Positions 7,746 through 15,607 of a stretch of DNA of 64,000 nucleotides are shown here, in pieces. Position numbers and translations under genes: made by a program. The notes under the pieces are model-generated. The model ran no database searches. It was not told where the DNA came from and worked only from the letters and a program-made list of their open reading frames with translations. Position 1 is the stretch's first letter. Each line of letters starts with the position of its first letter. Source of the DNA: Bradyrhizobium erythrophlei (GTDB lineage: Bacteria; Pseudomonadota; Alphaproteobacteria; Rhizobiales; Xanthobacteraceae); the NCBI RefSeq assembly GCF_900142985.1, contig NZ_LT670849.1:2790001-2854000 (forward strand), given 5' to 3'.

Positions 7746-8387
7746 ATGATCACCTTCCCGCAAAAGCTCATCGACGGTTATCGTACCTTCGCCACGCAGC
7801 GGCTGCCGACCGAGCAATCGCGTTACCGTGAGCTCTCCGAAGGTGGCCAGGCGCCGGAAGTCATGGTGATCGGCTGCTGTGACTCGCGGGTGTCGCCGGA
7901 GGTGATCTTCGACGCCGGTCCCGGCGAGCTGTTCGTGGTGCGCAACGTCGCCAACCTCGTGCCGGTCTACGCACCCGACAGCGGCACCCACGGCGTATCG
8001 GCCGCGCTGGAATATGCCGTCAACGTTCTCAAGGTCAAACACGTTGTGGTACTCGGCCACGCACAGTGCGGCGGCATCCGCGCCTTCATCGACAAGGCCG
8101 CACCGCTGTCGCCGGGCGATTTCATCGGCAAGTGGATGGCAATGTTCGTGAAGCCGGGCGAGGTCGTCGAGCAACGCGACCGGGAGAGCATGGCCGAGTT
8201 CACGGAACGGATCGAAAAGGCCGCCGTGTTCCGCAGTCTGGAAAACCTGACGACGTTTCCCTTTGTGCGCAAGGCGGTCGAGGGCGGCGACATGCAGTTG
8301 CACGGCGCCTATTTCGGCGTGGCGGAGGGATCGTTGTTCGTGCTCGACAAGACGAGCAAAAAGTTCGTGAGCGCAGGCCAGCCGTAA
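7746..8387 (+). CDS. Beta-class carbonic anhydrase
   Basis: A 213-residue cytoplasmic zinc enzyme that hydrates CO2 to bicarbonate. Zinc ligands are visible: Cys44 in CCDSR, with the Asp46-Arg48 dyad, then His105 and Cys108 in GHAQCGG. The start MITFPQKLIDGYRTF at 7746 matches the usual N-terminus; upstream in-frame codons from 7716 lie inside the repeat element. No good Shine-Dalgarno is present, because the sequence from position -4 upstream is a repeat hairpin. Expression may therefore depend on the repeat sequence. The gene is convergent with the UPF0114 gene. Confidence 0.93.
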   Translation: MITFPQKLIDGYRTFATQRLPTEQSRYRELSEGGQAPEVMVIGCCDSRVSPEVIFDAGPGELFVVRNVANLVPVYAPDSGTHGVSAALEYAVNVLKVKHVVVLGHAQCGGIRAFIDKAAPLSPGDFIGKWMAMFVKPGEVVEQRDRESMAEFTERIEKAAVFRSLENLTTFPFVRKAVEGGDMQLHGAYFGVAEGSLFVLDKTSKKFVSAGQP

Positions 8388-8408
8388 GGTCCGGCATAAT
8401 GAAGCAGC

Positions 8409-8429
8409 GAAGCGAACGCCCTTCGCTTC
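8409..8429. terminator. Hairpin between convergent genes
   Basis: An 8-bp stem GAAGCGAA / TTCGCTTC with a 5-nt loop sits between the carbonic anhydrase and the convergent UPF0114 gene, overlapping the latter's stop. There is no T run, so function as a terminator is uncertain. Confidence 0.35.
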
Positions 8430-8970
8430 AGTGATCGCTGCCCCAGCGATCGGACAGCGCCAGCATCACGGCCGAAACCACGAACACCAGATGCACGCCA
8501 ACCAGCCAGGCCAGTTTCTGGGGTTCAAAGACCGTGTCGATGCTCATGAACGCCTTCAACACCTGGATCGCCGAAATCGCCACGATGGAGGCGAGCATCT
8601 TTTGCTTTAGTCCGGCGAAATCGACCTTGGTCATCCATTCCGGCCAGTCGGGGTGGTTGCCGGGATCGATCCGCGAGACGAAATTCTCGTAACCGGAAAA
8701 GACGACGATCAGGATCAGATTGCCGATCAGCGAGACGTCGATCAGGCTGAGCGCACCGAGGATGATATCGGCTTCGGTGGCGGCCGACGCGTGGAGGATG
8801 AACTCCCACAGCTTCGTGATGAATTTGAACAACATCACCGCGAGGCAGATGACGAGACCGAGATAGAACGGCGCCATCAACCAACGGCTGTTGAACAACA
8901 AGCCTTCGAAAGCGTTCTCGACGCGTTTCAGCTTTGGATTAGGCCGATAGGGAGCCGGCTGCTCGTTCAT
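8428..8970 (-). CDS. UPF0114/TIGR00645 family inner-membrane protein
   Basis: A 180-residue protein with four predicted membrane helices: RWLMAPFYLGLVICLAVMLF, ADIILGALSLIDVSLIGNLILIVVF, a short helix MLASIVAISAIQVLKAFM, and LVGVHLVFVVSAVMLAL. The order and the ENAFEGLLFNSRW and GNLILIVVFSGYENFVS motifs identify the YqhA-type UPF0114 family, whose role is unknown. GGGAGG stands 7 nt before the ATG. asd lies 33 nt upstream on the same strand, so co-transcription is plausible. Confidence 0.88.
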   Translation of the reverse strand: MNEQPAPYRPNPKLKRVENAFEGLLFNSRWLMAPFYLGLVICLAVMLFKFITKLWEFILHASAATEADIILGALSLIDVSLIGNLILIVVFSGYENFVSRIDPGNHPDWPEWMTKVDFAGLKQKMLASIVAISAIQVLKAFMSIDTVFEPQKLAWLVGVHLVFVVSAVMLALSDRWGSDH

Positions 8971-9003
8971 CGCAGTCGCCCTCCCGTTTACCCCGGCGCC
9001 CCG

Positions 9004-10038
9004 TTAAGCCGCCTTCTTCTTCGCGCTGATCAGCTTGCGGTTGATCAGGACTTCGGCAATCTGGATCGCGTTCAGTGCCGCACCCTTGCGCAGGTTGTCG
9101 GACACGCACCACAGCACAAGACCGTTCTCGACCGTCGCATCGGCGCGGATGCGGCTGATATAGGTGGCGTCTTCGCCGGCGGCCTCGTAGGGCGTGACGT
9201 AGCCGCCCGGTTCGTGCTTGTCGATCACGAGGCATCCGGGCGCGCTGCGCAGGATGCTGCGGGCTTCATCCGGAGAGATCGGATTCTCGAACTCGATGTT
9301 GACGGCCTCCGAGTGGCCGACGAACACCGGCACGCGCACGCAGGTGGCGGAAAGCTTGATCTTGGGATCAAGAATCTTCTTGGTCTCCGCCATCATCTTC
9401 CACTCTTCCTTGGTGTAGCCGTCCTCCATGAACACGTCGATCTCGGGGATGACGTTGAAGGCGATACGCTTGGGGAATTTCTTATTGATGAGTTCGCTGT
9501 TGGTGTAGACGGCCTTGGTCTGCGAGAACAGTTCGTCCATCGCATCCTTGCCGGCGCCCGACACCGACTGATAGGTCGAAACCACGACGCGCTTGATGAT
9601 GGCCTTGTCGTGCAGTGGCTTGAGCGCCACGACGAGCTGCGCGGTCGAGCAGTTCGGATTGGCGATGATGTTCTTCTTGGTGAAGCCCGCGGCCGCATCC
9701 GCGTTCACTTCCGGCACGATCAGCGGCACGTCCGGATCCATGCGCCAGGCGGACGAATTGTCGATCACGACCGCGCCGGCGGCGCCGATCTTGGGCGACC
9801 ATTCTTTCGATACCAAACCGCCCGCCGACATCAGGCAGATGTCGACGTCGGAGAAATCGTAGTGCTCGAGCGCTTTGACCTTCAGGGTGCGGTCGCCATA
9901 GGAGACTTCGACGCCGACGCTGCGGCGTGACGCCAGCGCCACGACCTCGTCAGCAGGGAATTTGCGCTCGTCCAGAATGTTGAGCATTTCCCGCCCCACA
10001 TTACCGGTCGCGCCGACCACTGCGACTTTGTAACCCAT
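9004..10038 (-). CDS. asd: Aspartate-semialdehyde dehydrogenase
   Basis: The 344-residue enzyme reduces aspartyl phosphate to aspartate semialdehyde with NADPH, the branch point to lysine, diaminopimelate, threonine and methionine. The nucleotide motif GATGNVG is at residues 9-15, the catalytic Cys130 lies in NPNCSTAQLV, and the conserved FVGHSEAVNIEF strand contains the general-base His. GGAG precedes the ATG. The length is normal. It is divergent from the hypothetical gene at 10177 across a 138-nt gap that must carry its promoter. Confidence 0.96.
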   Translation of the reverse strand: MGYKVAVVGATGNVGREMLNILDERKFPADEVVALASRRSVGVEVSYGDRTLKVKALEHYDFSDVDICLMSAGGLVSKEWSPKIGAAGAVVIDNSSAWRMDPDVPLIVPEVNADAAAGFTKKNIIANPNCSTAQLVVALKPLHDKAIIKRVVVSTYQSVSGAGKDAMDELFSQTKAVYTNSELINKKFPKRIAFNVIPEIDVFMEDGYTKEEWKMMAETKKILDPKIKLSATCVRVPVFVGHSEAVNIEFENPISPDEARSILRSAPGCLVIDKHEPGGYVTPYEAAGEDATYISRIRADATVENGLVLWCVSDNLRKGAALNAIQIAEVLINRKLISAKKKAA

Positions 10039-10176
10039 CGTTCACTCTCCGAAGAAAAAAGCTCAGCCCCCGCCGCGCGCGGAAAGGGAAGAAGTGGCGC
10101 TTCTATGCGAGAAACGCCGTTAAGACAACGTTAGACCGGGCCTCACCGCCCAGCGTCTTTCGGCGCCGGACCCCTG

Positions 10177-10956
10177 ATGCCATCGCACCCGAAAAATCAC
10201 TTCATTCACCCGGCGCTGACCAACTTTGCCGACGAATGTTCCGCGACGCTGGCCCGCCTGCTGGCCTATGTGGGAACGCTCGCTTTGTTTGTCATGATCG
10301 GCGTGCATTCCTGGGACCAGTTGGAGCTGGACACGGCGGCCGAGCCGATCGAGCAGCCAGGCTTTACGCAAGCTCTGCGCTCACGGCCGGCATTTGCCGT
10401 CAGCTCGCTCGATCCGCCCGAAAAATCAGAGAGTTATGAAATATTTCGGCATCCGGCCGGCGGCCGCAAGGATGTTTTTCATTGGGGGCCGCCGGGCGAG
10501 AAACCGGTCGCCGAACTCGAAATCTACCGTCCAGGCAGCGAGTTTGATGGATCGGAGCCGGCAACGCGTGACCTCGCTTCGCGGATGGCCGAAGGGTCCC
10601 ACGAGGTGCTGGAGGCGGCAGGCGTCATCGAGAGCAAATTCGGCTCGGTCGCGCTATTTCAACGGCCGGGCCGCATCGATCTGGCCAGGTCCTGCCTTGG
10701 CTTCAGCAGGAGTCTCGACGATTCAATCCTGCAAATCTCCGGTTGGTCATGTCAGGGAACCACGCTGCCGGCTCGCCGGGCCGCCATCGGCTGCATGCTC
10801 GACCGGCTGACATCGCTGGCGGCCGGAAACGAGCCGAGGCTGGCCGAACTGTTCGCCCATGCCGAGCTGAAGCGCAGCGGTTGCAGTGGTCCCCTGTCGA
10901 TCGCGGCCGATTGGGCGACGGGTGTGGAGAATCCGCGCCTGCGCGGGCCGCTCTAA
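10177..10956 (+). CDS. Conserved hypothetical, single-pass membrane protein
   Basis: A 259-residue product with one hydrophobic helix at about residues 25-45 (LARLLAYVGTLALFVMIGVH) and a long C-terminal part that should lie in the periplasm. That part contains four cysteines, in RSCLGF, GWSCQGT, AIGCML and SGCSGP, which may form disulfides. No enzymatic motif is recognised. The start is weakly supported (CCGGA upstream). It is divergent from asd and followed by the small secreted gene at 11108. Confidence 0.65.
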   Translation: MPSHPKNHFIHPALTNFADECSATLARLLAYVGTLALFVMIGVHSWDQLELDTAAEPIEQPGFTQALRSRPAFAVSSLDPPEKSESYEIFRHPAGGRKDVFHWGPPGEKPVAELEIYRPGSEFDGSEPATRDLASRMAEGSHEVLEAAGVIESKFGSVALFQRPGRIDLARSCLGFSRSLDDSILQISGWSCQGTTLPARRAAIGCMLDRLTSLAAGNEPRLAELFAHAELKRSGCSGPLSIAADWATGVENPRLRGPL

Positions 10957-11107
10957 TTGCGGCCCTCCCAAGGCACTGGTTTTCTTGACGCTTTATTCTC
11001 GCAAGTGTGGCCGGATTGACCTTGTGAGGTCGGGTCCCGACGTTACAATGCGCTCGAAATCAAGGATGGCGGCTGGTGTCCCGGTTAGCCGCGCAAAAGA
11101 GGACCCG

Positions 11108-11524
11108 ATGACCCGAAGAATTTCAGCCGCGAGCAAGGTTGCGGTGCTGTTTGCTGCTGTCGCCATCGGCGCGGTCGGCTTCACCGCTTCGCAGGCCAGC
11201 GCGCAGGCGCCCACCCCGGCGCAGAAAAAGGAAGCCAAGCGGCAGTTCGACAGCCGTGGCCGTGCCTATTACGGCTCCGGTGGCCCGAACGTGTCCTATC
11301 AGGAAGGTCCGCATACCCGCGTCTTCGTCACCAAGCGTTCCTGGCTCGATGCAGGCACGGAAGTCCTGCCGGGCGACCGCAAGTTCCAGGACTATGCGTT
11401 CCCGCCGGAAGTTGGCTATCCGTCATTCGCGCGCGAGAACAACAACCGCCCGATCGACCGTTCGCCGATGAATCCGCCGTCGGATATGGGCGGCTACCCG
11501 TCGCGGATTCCGCTGCCCTACTAG
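11108..11524 (+). CDS. Secreted hypothetical protein
   Basis: The ATG at 11108 after AAGAGG gives 138 residues. The signal peptide (residues about 1-32, ending SQASAQ) is followed by a mature protein with TPAQKKEAKRQFDSRGRAYYG and a Pro/Arg/Asn-rich tail ending GGYPSRIPLPY. It resembles small exported rhizobial proteins of unknown function. Longer in-frame readings from 10886 overlap the previous gene and are unsupported. A perfect terminator follows. Confidence 0.75.
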   Translation: MTRRISAASKVAVLFAAVAIGAVGFTASQASAQAPTPAQKKEAKRQFDSRGRAYYGSGGPNVSYQEGPHTRVFVTKRSWLDAGTEVLPGDRKFQDYAFPPEVGYPSFARENNNRPIDRSPMNPPSDMGGYPSRIPLPY

Positions 11525-11549
11525 GCGCTACGGCACCCGCCTGATTTAC

Positions 11550-11584
11550 ATCGCGCCCGCCACCTGCGGGCGCGATTTGCTTTT
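11550..11584 (+). terminator. Rho-independent terminator
   Basis: A perfect 11-bp stem ATCGCGCCCGC / GCGGGCGCGAT with a 5-nt loop, followed by TTGCTTTT, about 25 nt after the preceding stop codon. Confidence 0.85.
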
Positions 11585-11637
11585 GGTGACGTGAACCTGA
11601 CGCATCGCGGATGCGAATGTCAGAACCGGACCACTAG
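11584..11637. repeat. Degraded solo B-type hairpin
   Basis: The right arm GGATGCGAATGTCAGAACCG followed by GACCACTAG is well preserved, while the left arm (TGGTGACGTGAACCTGACGCATC) shows only a partial complement. The terminal CTAG at 11634-11637 supplies the TAG stop codon of leuB on the minus strand. Confidence 0.6.
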
Positions 11638-12746
11638 CCGTGCTGCGCCTGCAGCTCTTTCAGGATCGCTTCGCCCATTTGCGACGTTGACACTGCGGTG
11701 GTGCCCTCGGACTTGATGTCCGCGGTACGCATTCCCTTGGCGAGAACGGCAGCGATCGCCGCATCGACCTTGTCGGCAAGCGCGCCGAGGTCGAAGGAAT
11801 AGCGCAGCGCCATTCCAAACGACGAAATCATCGCGATCGGATTGGCGAGACCCTTGCCGGCGATATCGGGCGCCGAGCCGTGCACCGGCTCGAACAGCGA
11901 TTTGCGCTTCCTGCTCGTGGCGTCGATCTCGCCGAGTGAAGCCGACGGCAACATGCCGAGCGAGCCCGTTAGCATCGCCGCGATATCCGACAGCATGTCG
12001 CCGAACAGATTGTCGGTCACGATGACGTCGAACTGCTTCGGCGCCTTGACGAGATTCATGCCGCCGGAATCGGCGAGCTGGTGCTCGAGCTGCACGTCCT
12101 TGTATTCGCGGGCGTGAACTTGCGTGACGACCTCGTTCCAGAGCACGCCTGACTTCATCACGTTTCGCTTTTCCATCGACGTCAGCTTGTTGCGGCGCTT
12201 CCTCGCCAGATCAAAGGCGACGCGCGCAATGCGCTCGATCTCGTAGGTGTCGTAGACCTGCGTATCGATCGCGCGCTTCTGGCCGTTGCCGAGATCGGTG
12301 ATGGTCTTCGGTTCGCCGAAATAGACGCCGCCGGTCAGCTCGCGGACGATCATGATATCAAGCCCCTCGACCACCTCGCGCTTCAGGCTGGAGGCTTCGG
12401 CCAGCGCCGGATAGCACACCGCGGGCCTCAAGTTCGCGAACAGGCCGAGGTCCTTGCGCAGCCGCAACAGCCCGGCCTCGGGCCGCGCCTCGTAGGGAAC
12501 AGAGTCCCATTTCGGCCCGCCGACCGCGCCGAAGATCACAGCATCGGCGGCGGACGCCATCGCCATGGTCGCGTCCGTGATGCTCTGCTTGCTGGCGTCA
12601 TAGGCGGCGCCGCCCACGAGCCCTTCCTCGGTCTCGAAATGCGCAAGCCCTTGCGCATTGATCCAGCCGATCAGGCGCTTGACCTCGCCCATCACCTCGG
12701 GGCCGATGCCGTCGCCGGGAAGAAGCAGCAGTTTATGGGTCGCCAT
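11634..12746 (-). CDS. leuB: 3-isopropylmalate dehydrogenase
   Basis: The 370-residue enzyme oxidises and decarboxylates 3-isopropylmalate with NAD in leucine synthesis. [14 protein letters not shown] at the N-terminus, the substrate-binding arginines in [16 protein letters not shown] and [11 protein letters not shown], the Lys-Asp metal site ([23 protein letters not shown]) and the NAD-binding [18 protein letters not shown] are all present. ATG 12746 is preferred over TTG 12752 because AAGAAGG lies 8 nt upstream. The stop codon lies in the end of a repeat element. It is separated from leuC, which is on the other strand. Confidence 0.96.
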   Translation of the reverse strand: MATHKLLLLPGDGIGPEVMGEVKRLIGWINAQGLAHFETEEGLVGGAAYDASKQSITDATMAMASAADAVIFGAVGGPKWDSVPYEARPEAGLLRLRKDLGLFANLRPAVCYPALAEASSLKREVVEGLDIMIVRELTGGVYFGEPKTITDLGNGQKRAIDTQVYDTYEIERIARVAFDLARKRRNKLTSMEKRNVMKSGVLWNEVVTQVHAREYKDVQLEHQLADSGGMNLVKAPKQFDVIVTDNLFGDMLSDIAAMLTGSLGMLPSASLGEIDATSRKRKSLFEPVHGSAPDIAGKGLANPIAMISSFGMALRYSFDLGALADKVDAAIAAVLAKGMRTADIKSEGTTAVSTSQMGEAILKELQAQHG

Positions 12747-12865
12747 GATCAATGCCTTCTTGAGAAACAGCTAGTTTGGCGGGAGTGCTAATGCGCCCCC
12801 GCGCCGATGGCAAGACGCCATTATCGGATGGCTGTTTCGAAGGTTGAGCGGGACCGGCCCTTCCG

Positions 12866-13651
12866 CTAGCTGCCGCTGAACGAATTATAGCCCTGGTCTT
12901 CCCAGTAGCCGCCCTTGTAGTCGTTGGTGACTTCCATCGAGACCACGTACTTCGGGTTCTTGAAGCCGAGCTTGGTCGGGACGCGGATCTTCATCGGAAA
13001 GCCGTAGGCGCGCGGCAGGATTTCGTCGCCGAACTTGAAGGCCATGATGGTTTGCGGATGCAGCGCCGTGCGCATGTCGAGCGGCGAATTATAGCCTTCG
13101 CGGTCGGCGCACTGGAACCAGCAGTATTTCGCCGTGGTGTCCGCGCCGACCAGCTTGAGGAAATCGCGCAGCGGCGTTCCGGTCCAGCTTCCGATCGCGC
13201 TCCAGCCTTCGACGCAGATATGACGGGTCACCTGCTTGACCTGGGGCAGCTTGTAAAGCTCCTCCAGCGTCCACGGCTTCTTGTTCTCGACAAGCCCGCT
13301 CACCTCGAACTTCCAGTCCTTGCCGTCGATCTCCGGTGCGTCGTCGAGTTCGTAGTAGGCGTTGAACGGGAACGGCTTGGTGATCGCGCTTTCCGGGAAG
13401 GTCGGCGCCATGGCATCGGGATTGAAAATGAAGGCCTGAAAGGCGTCGTTGAATTTCGAGACCTTCTTGAGCATCTCTTCGGCCGAAGACGAGTCCAGCA
13501 CGTCGCAGCCCGTGAGCAGGGTCAGCGCGCCAAAGCTGGCGCCGCCGGCGATGAAGCGCCGGCGAAGCAGATCCGGCATCGCCTTGGTGGCGTCCTTGAC
13601 CAGCAAGTGCTTGTCGACGCCCGGGATCAGAAGCTTGCGAAGTCGGCCCAT
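12866..13651 (-). CDS. Molybdopterin-dependent oxidoreductase, sulfite oxidase family (MsrP/YedY-like), Tat lipoprotein
   Basis: The 261-residue protein has a twin-arginine region (LLRRRFIAGG, residues 29-36), a hydrophobic core and a lipobox LTGC with Cys49. This predicts a folded, Tat-exported lipoprotein. The sulfite-oxidase-type Moco domain follows, with Cys146 in RHICVEGWSAIGSWTG as the expected molybdenum ligand. GGGAGAG precedes the start. The cytochrome b gene lies 12 nt upstream in the same operon and probably supplies electrons, as MsrQ does for MsrP, although this partner is of the b561 type. The substrate is unknown. Confidence 0.88.
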   Translation of the reverse strand: MGRLRKLLIPGVDKHLLVKDATKAMPDLLRRRFIAGGASFGALTLLTGCDVLDSSSAEEMLKKVSKFNDAFQAFIFNPDAMAPTFPESAITKPFPFNAYYELDDAPEIDGKDWKFEVSGLVENKKPWTLEELYKLPQVKQVTRHICVEGWSAIGSWTGTPLRDFLKLVGADTTAKYCWFQCADREGYNSPLDMRTALHPQTIMAFKFGDEILPRAYGFPMKIRVPTKLGFKNPKYVVSMEVTNDYKGGYWEDQGYNSFSGS

Positions 13652-13663
13652 GACTACTCTCCC

Positions 13664-14293
13664 TTAACGGCCGATGATCATGGCGCGCAGGCTCTTCGGC
13701 ACCAGAACGGCCAGAAGAACATGGATCGCCATAAAAGCGACGATCGAGGCCATGCAGAAGAAGTGCACGTAGCGCGCGATATCGTAACCGCCGAACAACG
13801 CGGTCAGATACTGGAACTGCACCGGCTTCCAGATCGACAGGCCCGAAAGCACGATGACAACGCCAACCGCGATGATGCCGGTGTAGAGCAATTTCTGCAC
13901 CTGGTTGTACTTGCTCAAGTCGTCATGCGAGAGCTTGAAGGTCATTGCAGCCACAGCGTCAGAGATGATGCCGCGGGCGGAAATCGGGAAAAGCTTCTTC
14001 CTGAAGCGTCCGGTCGCAAAACCCGTGACGAGATAAGCGAGGCCGTTGATCATCAACAGCCACATCGCAGCGAAATGCCAGAGCAGCGCGCCGCCGAGCC
14101 AGCCGCCCAGCGTGATCGAATGCGAGAAGGTCAGCTTGGTGAATAGCGGCGAGGCGTTATAGATCTGCAAACCCGACATGATCATCAGGATGATCGCGAC
14201 CGCGTTGGTCCAGTGCATCACGCGCACCCAGGCCGGCTGAACGACCTTCGAGGCGGGCGCGGTCTTTTCCTCGGTGGCTGCAATGCTCGACAT
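13664..14293 (-). CDS. Cytochrome b/b6-domain (b561-type) membrane protein
   Basis: From ATG 14293 (MSSIAATEEKTAPASKVVQP) the product is 209 residues with four membrane helices. Likely haem-ligand histidines lie in RVMHWTNAVAI, WHFAAMWLLM, YVHFFCM and FMAIHVLLAV. This fits the Ni-Fe hydrogenase/formate dehydrogenase-type cytochrome b family. Earlier in-frame starts to 14524 would run into a repeat element. It is the first gene of a two-gene operon with the Moco lipoprotein and probably links it to the quinone pool. Confidence 0.88.
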   Translation of the reverse strand: MSSIAATEEKTAPASKVVQPAWVRVMHWTNAVAIILMIMSGLQIYNASPLFTKLTFSHSITLGGWLGGALLWHFAAMWLLMINGLAYLVTGFATGRFRKKLFPISARGIISDAVAAMTFKLSHDDLSKYNQVQKLLYTGIIAVGVVIVLSGLSIWKPVQFQYLTALFGGYDIARYVHFFCMASIVAFMAIHVLLAVLVPKSLRAMIIGR

Positions 14294-14432
14294 GATGTTC
14301 CCGTCGCTAAAAGCCAGATGTTCGAATATACGCCGAAAAACGGCGTTCGTTACTCCCAAAACACGCCCCTGCAACAGATCATCGCTGGCGGGACCGCCTC
14401 GGCGGTCACAAGAATGCGAGCCGGGGGTTAAC

Positions 14433-14604
14433 CTAGTGCGGCGGATTTGACATTCGCATCGGTGGGGCCGCGAGTCTCCGAAGAGCGAATGCCAAATCCA
14501 AAGCCGCACTAGAAGCCTTAACATTTACCGGTGTCCCTTTGGTTCTGACATTCGCAAAGAACCTCTACGCGACAGGGCGCGAATGTCAGAACCGGGACAC
14601 CGGT
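14433..14604 (-). repeat. Composite double-hairpin element, copy 3 (A-B orientation)
   Basis: Hairpin A spans 14433-14512 (ends CTAGTGCGGC / GCCGCACTAG, core GGATTTGACATTCGC) and hairpin B spans 14527-14604 (ends ACCGGTGTCC / GGACACCGGT, core GGTTCTGACATTCGC). The linker is 14 nt, AAGCCTTAACATTT. The right arm of A has an extra AAA, and the left arm of B an extra CTTT-type bulge. It occupies most of the 327-nt gap between the cytochrome b start and the fasciclin gene end. B ends in ACCGGT instead of CTAG. Confidence 0.9.
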
Positions 14605-14620
14605 CCGCAGGGGTGTGACG

Positions 14621-15175
14621 TTACGACGCCGGCATCAGCACGGTGTCGATCACATGGATGACGCCGTTCGACTGATGAACGTTCGTGATGGTGATCGCGG
14701 CCGTGTCGCCCTTGGCATCGACGATCCAGGTCTTGCCGTCGGATTTCTTCACGGTGAGCTGTTCGCCTTCGACCGTCTTCAGCATCTTGCCGTCGGTCAG
14801 GTCGGACGCATCAAGCTTTCCGGCGACCACGTGATAGGTGAGGATCTTGGTCAGCGTGGGCTTGTTCTCGGGTTTCACCAGGGTGTCGACCGTGCCGGCC
14901 GGCAATTTGCCGAAGGCGGCATTGGTCGGCGCGAACACCGTGAACGGACCCTTGCCTTCCAGCGTCTCGACCAGGCCGGCAGCCTTCACCGCGGCAACCA
15001 GCGTGGTGTGGTCCTTGGAGTTGACGGCGTTCTGGATGATGTTCTTGGAAGGGAACATCGCCGCGCCGCCAACCATGACGGTCTTTTCCTGCGCGCTGAC
15101 CGGCGCAACAACGGTCGCGGTCAGGGCAAGGGCGCCGAAAGCAACGGCAGAGAGAAGAGCAATACGCTTGGACAT
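14621..15175 (-). CDS. Fasciclin-domain secreted protein
   Basis: The ATG at 15175, after GGGAGA, gives 184 residues. A signal peptide (MSKRIALLSAVAFGALAL, cleavage near VSAQE) precedes a single FAS1 domain with the H1 motif GPFTVFAPTNAAFGKLPAGT, the central LTYHVVAGKLDASDL and the H2-type ending NGVIHVIDTVLMP. FAS1 proteins are exported adhesion or surface proteins found widely in bacteria. No anchor is seen, so this one is probably periplasmic or secreted. A longer reading from 15400 is not supported. Confidence 0.9.
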   Translation of the reverse strand: MSKRIALLSAVAFGALALTATVVAPVSAQEKTVMVGGAAMFPSKNIIQNAVNSKDHTTLVAAVKAAGLVETLEGKGPFTVFAPTNAAFGKLPAGTVDTLVKPENKPTLTKILTYHVVAGKLDASDLTDGKMLKTVEGEQLTVKKSDGKTWIVDAKGDTAAITITNVHQSNGVIHVIDTVLMPAS

Positions 15176-15508
15176 GGAAACGTCTCCCGATTGGGTAATG
15201 GCGCGCGGACATCCGCAGGCCCGTGAAGGTGCAACGGCAACGACAGTTCGAGACCAGGAAGCGGGTTGACTGCGTCGTCGTTGGCCCGAGCTACGGCGGG
15301 GTTTTGCGGCCGGTTTCGAAGAAAAATTCTTTGTGTTCGGTGAAACTATCGGCGGGATGGGACGTGGTTTGTCTTCCCTCACCGGACGAAGCGCGTCCAA
15401 AATCCGATCCAGGACCGCAACAGCCCGTCACGCTCCGCTGGAGCACGAACTTCGGAAAGTGGGCACTTGGCATGCAAACCGCCCGTTGCGCGGCAAACGG
15501 CCTCTTTG
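15176..15508. other. Divergent intergenic region
   Basis: Lies between the fasciclin gene (minus) and matB (plus). It holds the ribosome-binding site of the fasciclin gene and presumably its promoter. An AT-richer patch lies around 15315-15350. I see no convincing ORF or RNA. Confidence 0.5.
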
Positions 15509-15579
15509 CTAGTGGTCCAGTTCCGGCGTTCGCCTCCCTTCCAGCGGGCACTTTGCGAATGTTAGAATTGGACCACCAG
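15509..15579. repeat. Solo B-type hairpin
   Basis: Starts CTAGTGGTCC and ends GGACCACCAG, with core arms AGTTCCGGCGTTCGCC and GCGAATGTTAGAATT. It is 71 nt long, has no A/T bulge and has no A-type partner. It lies 28 nt upstream of the matB start codon. Confidence 0.75.
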
Positions 15580-15607
15580 CGCCGCACCTCGCCGATCGGA
15601 ATGACGC

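Noticed and set aside
8653..9930. 425-codon plus-strand frame opposite asd and the UPF0114 gene
   Set aside because: It spans two well-identified minus-strand genes and has no coherent domain.
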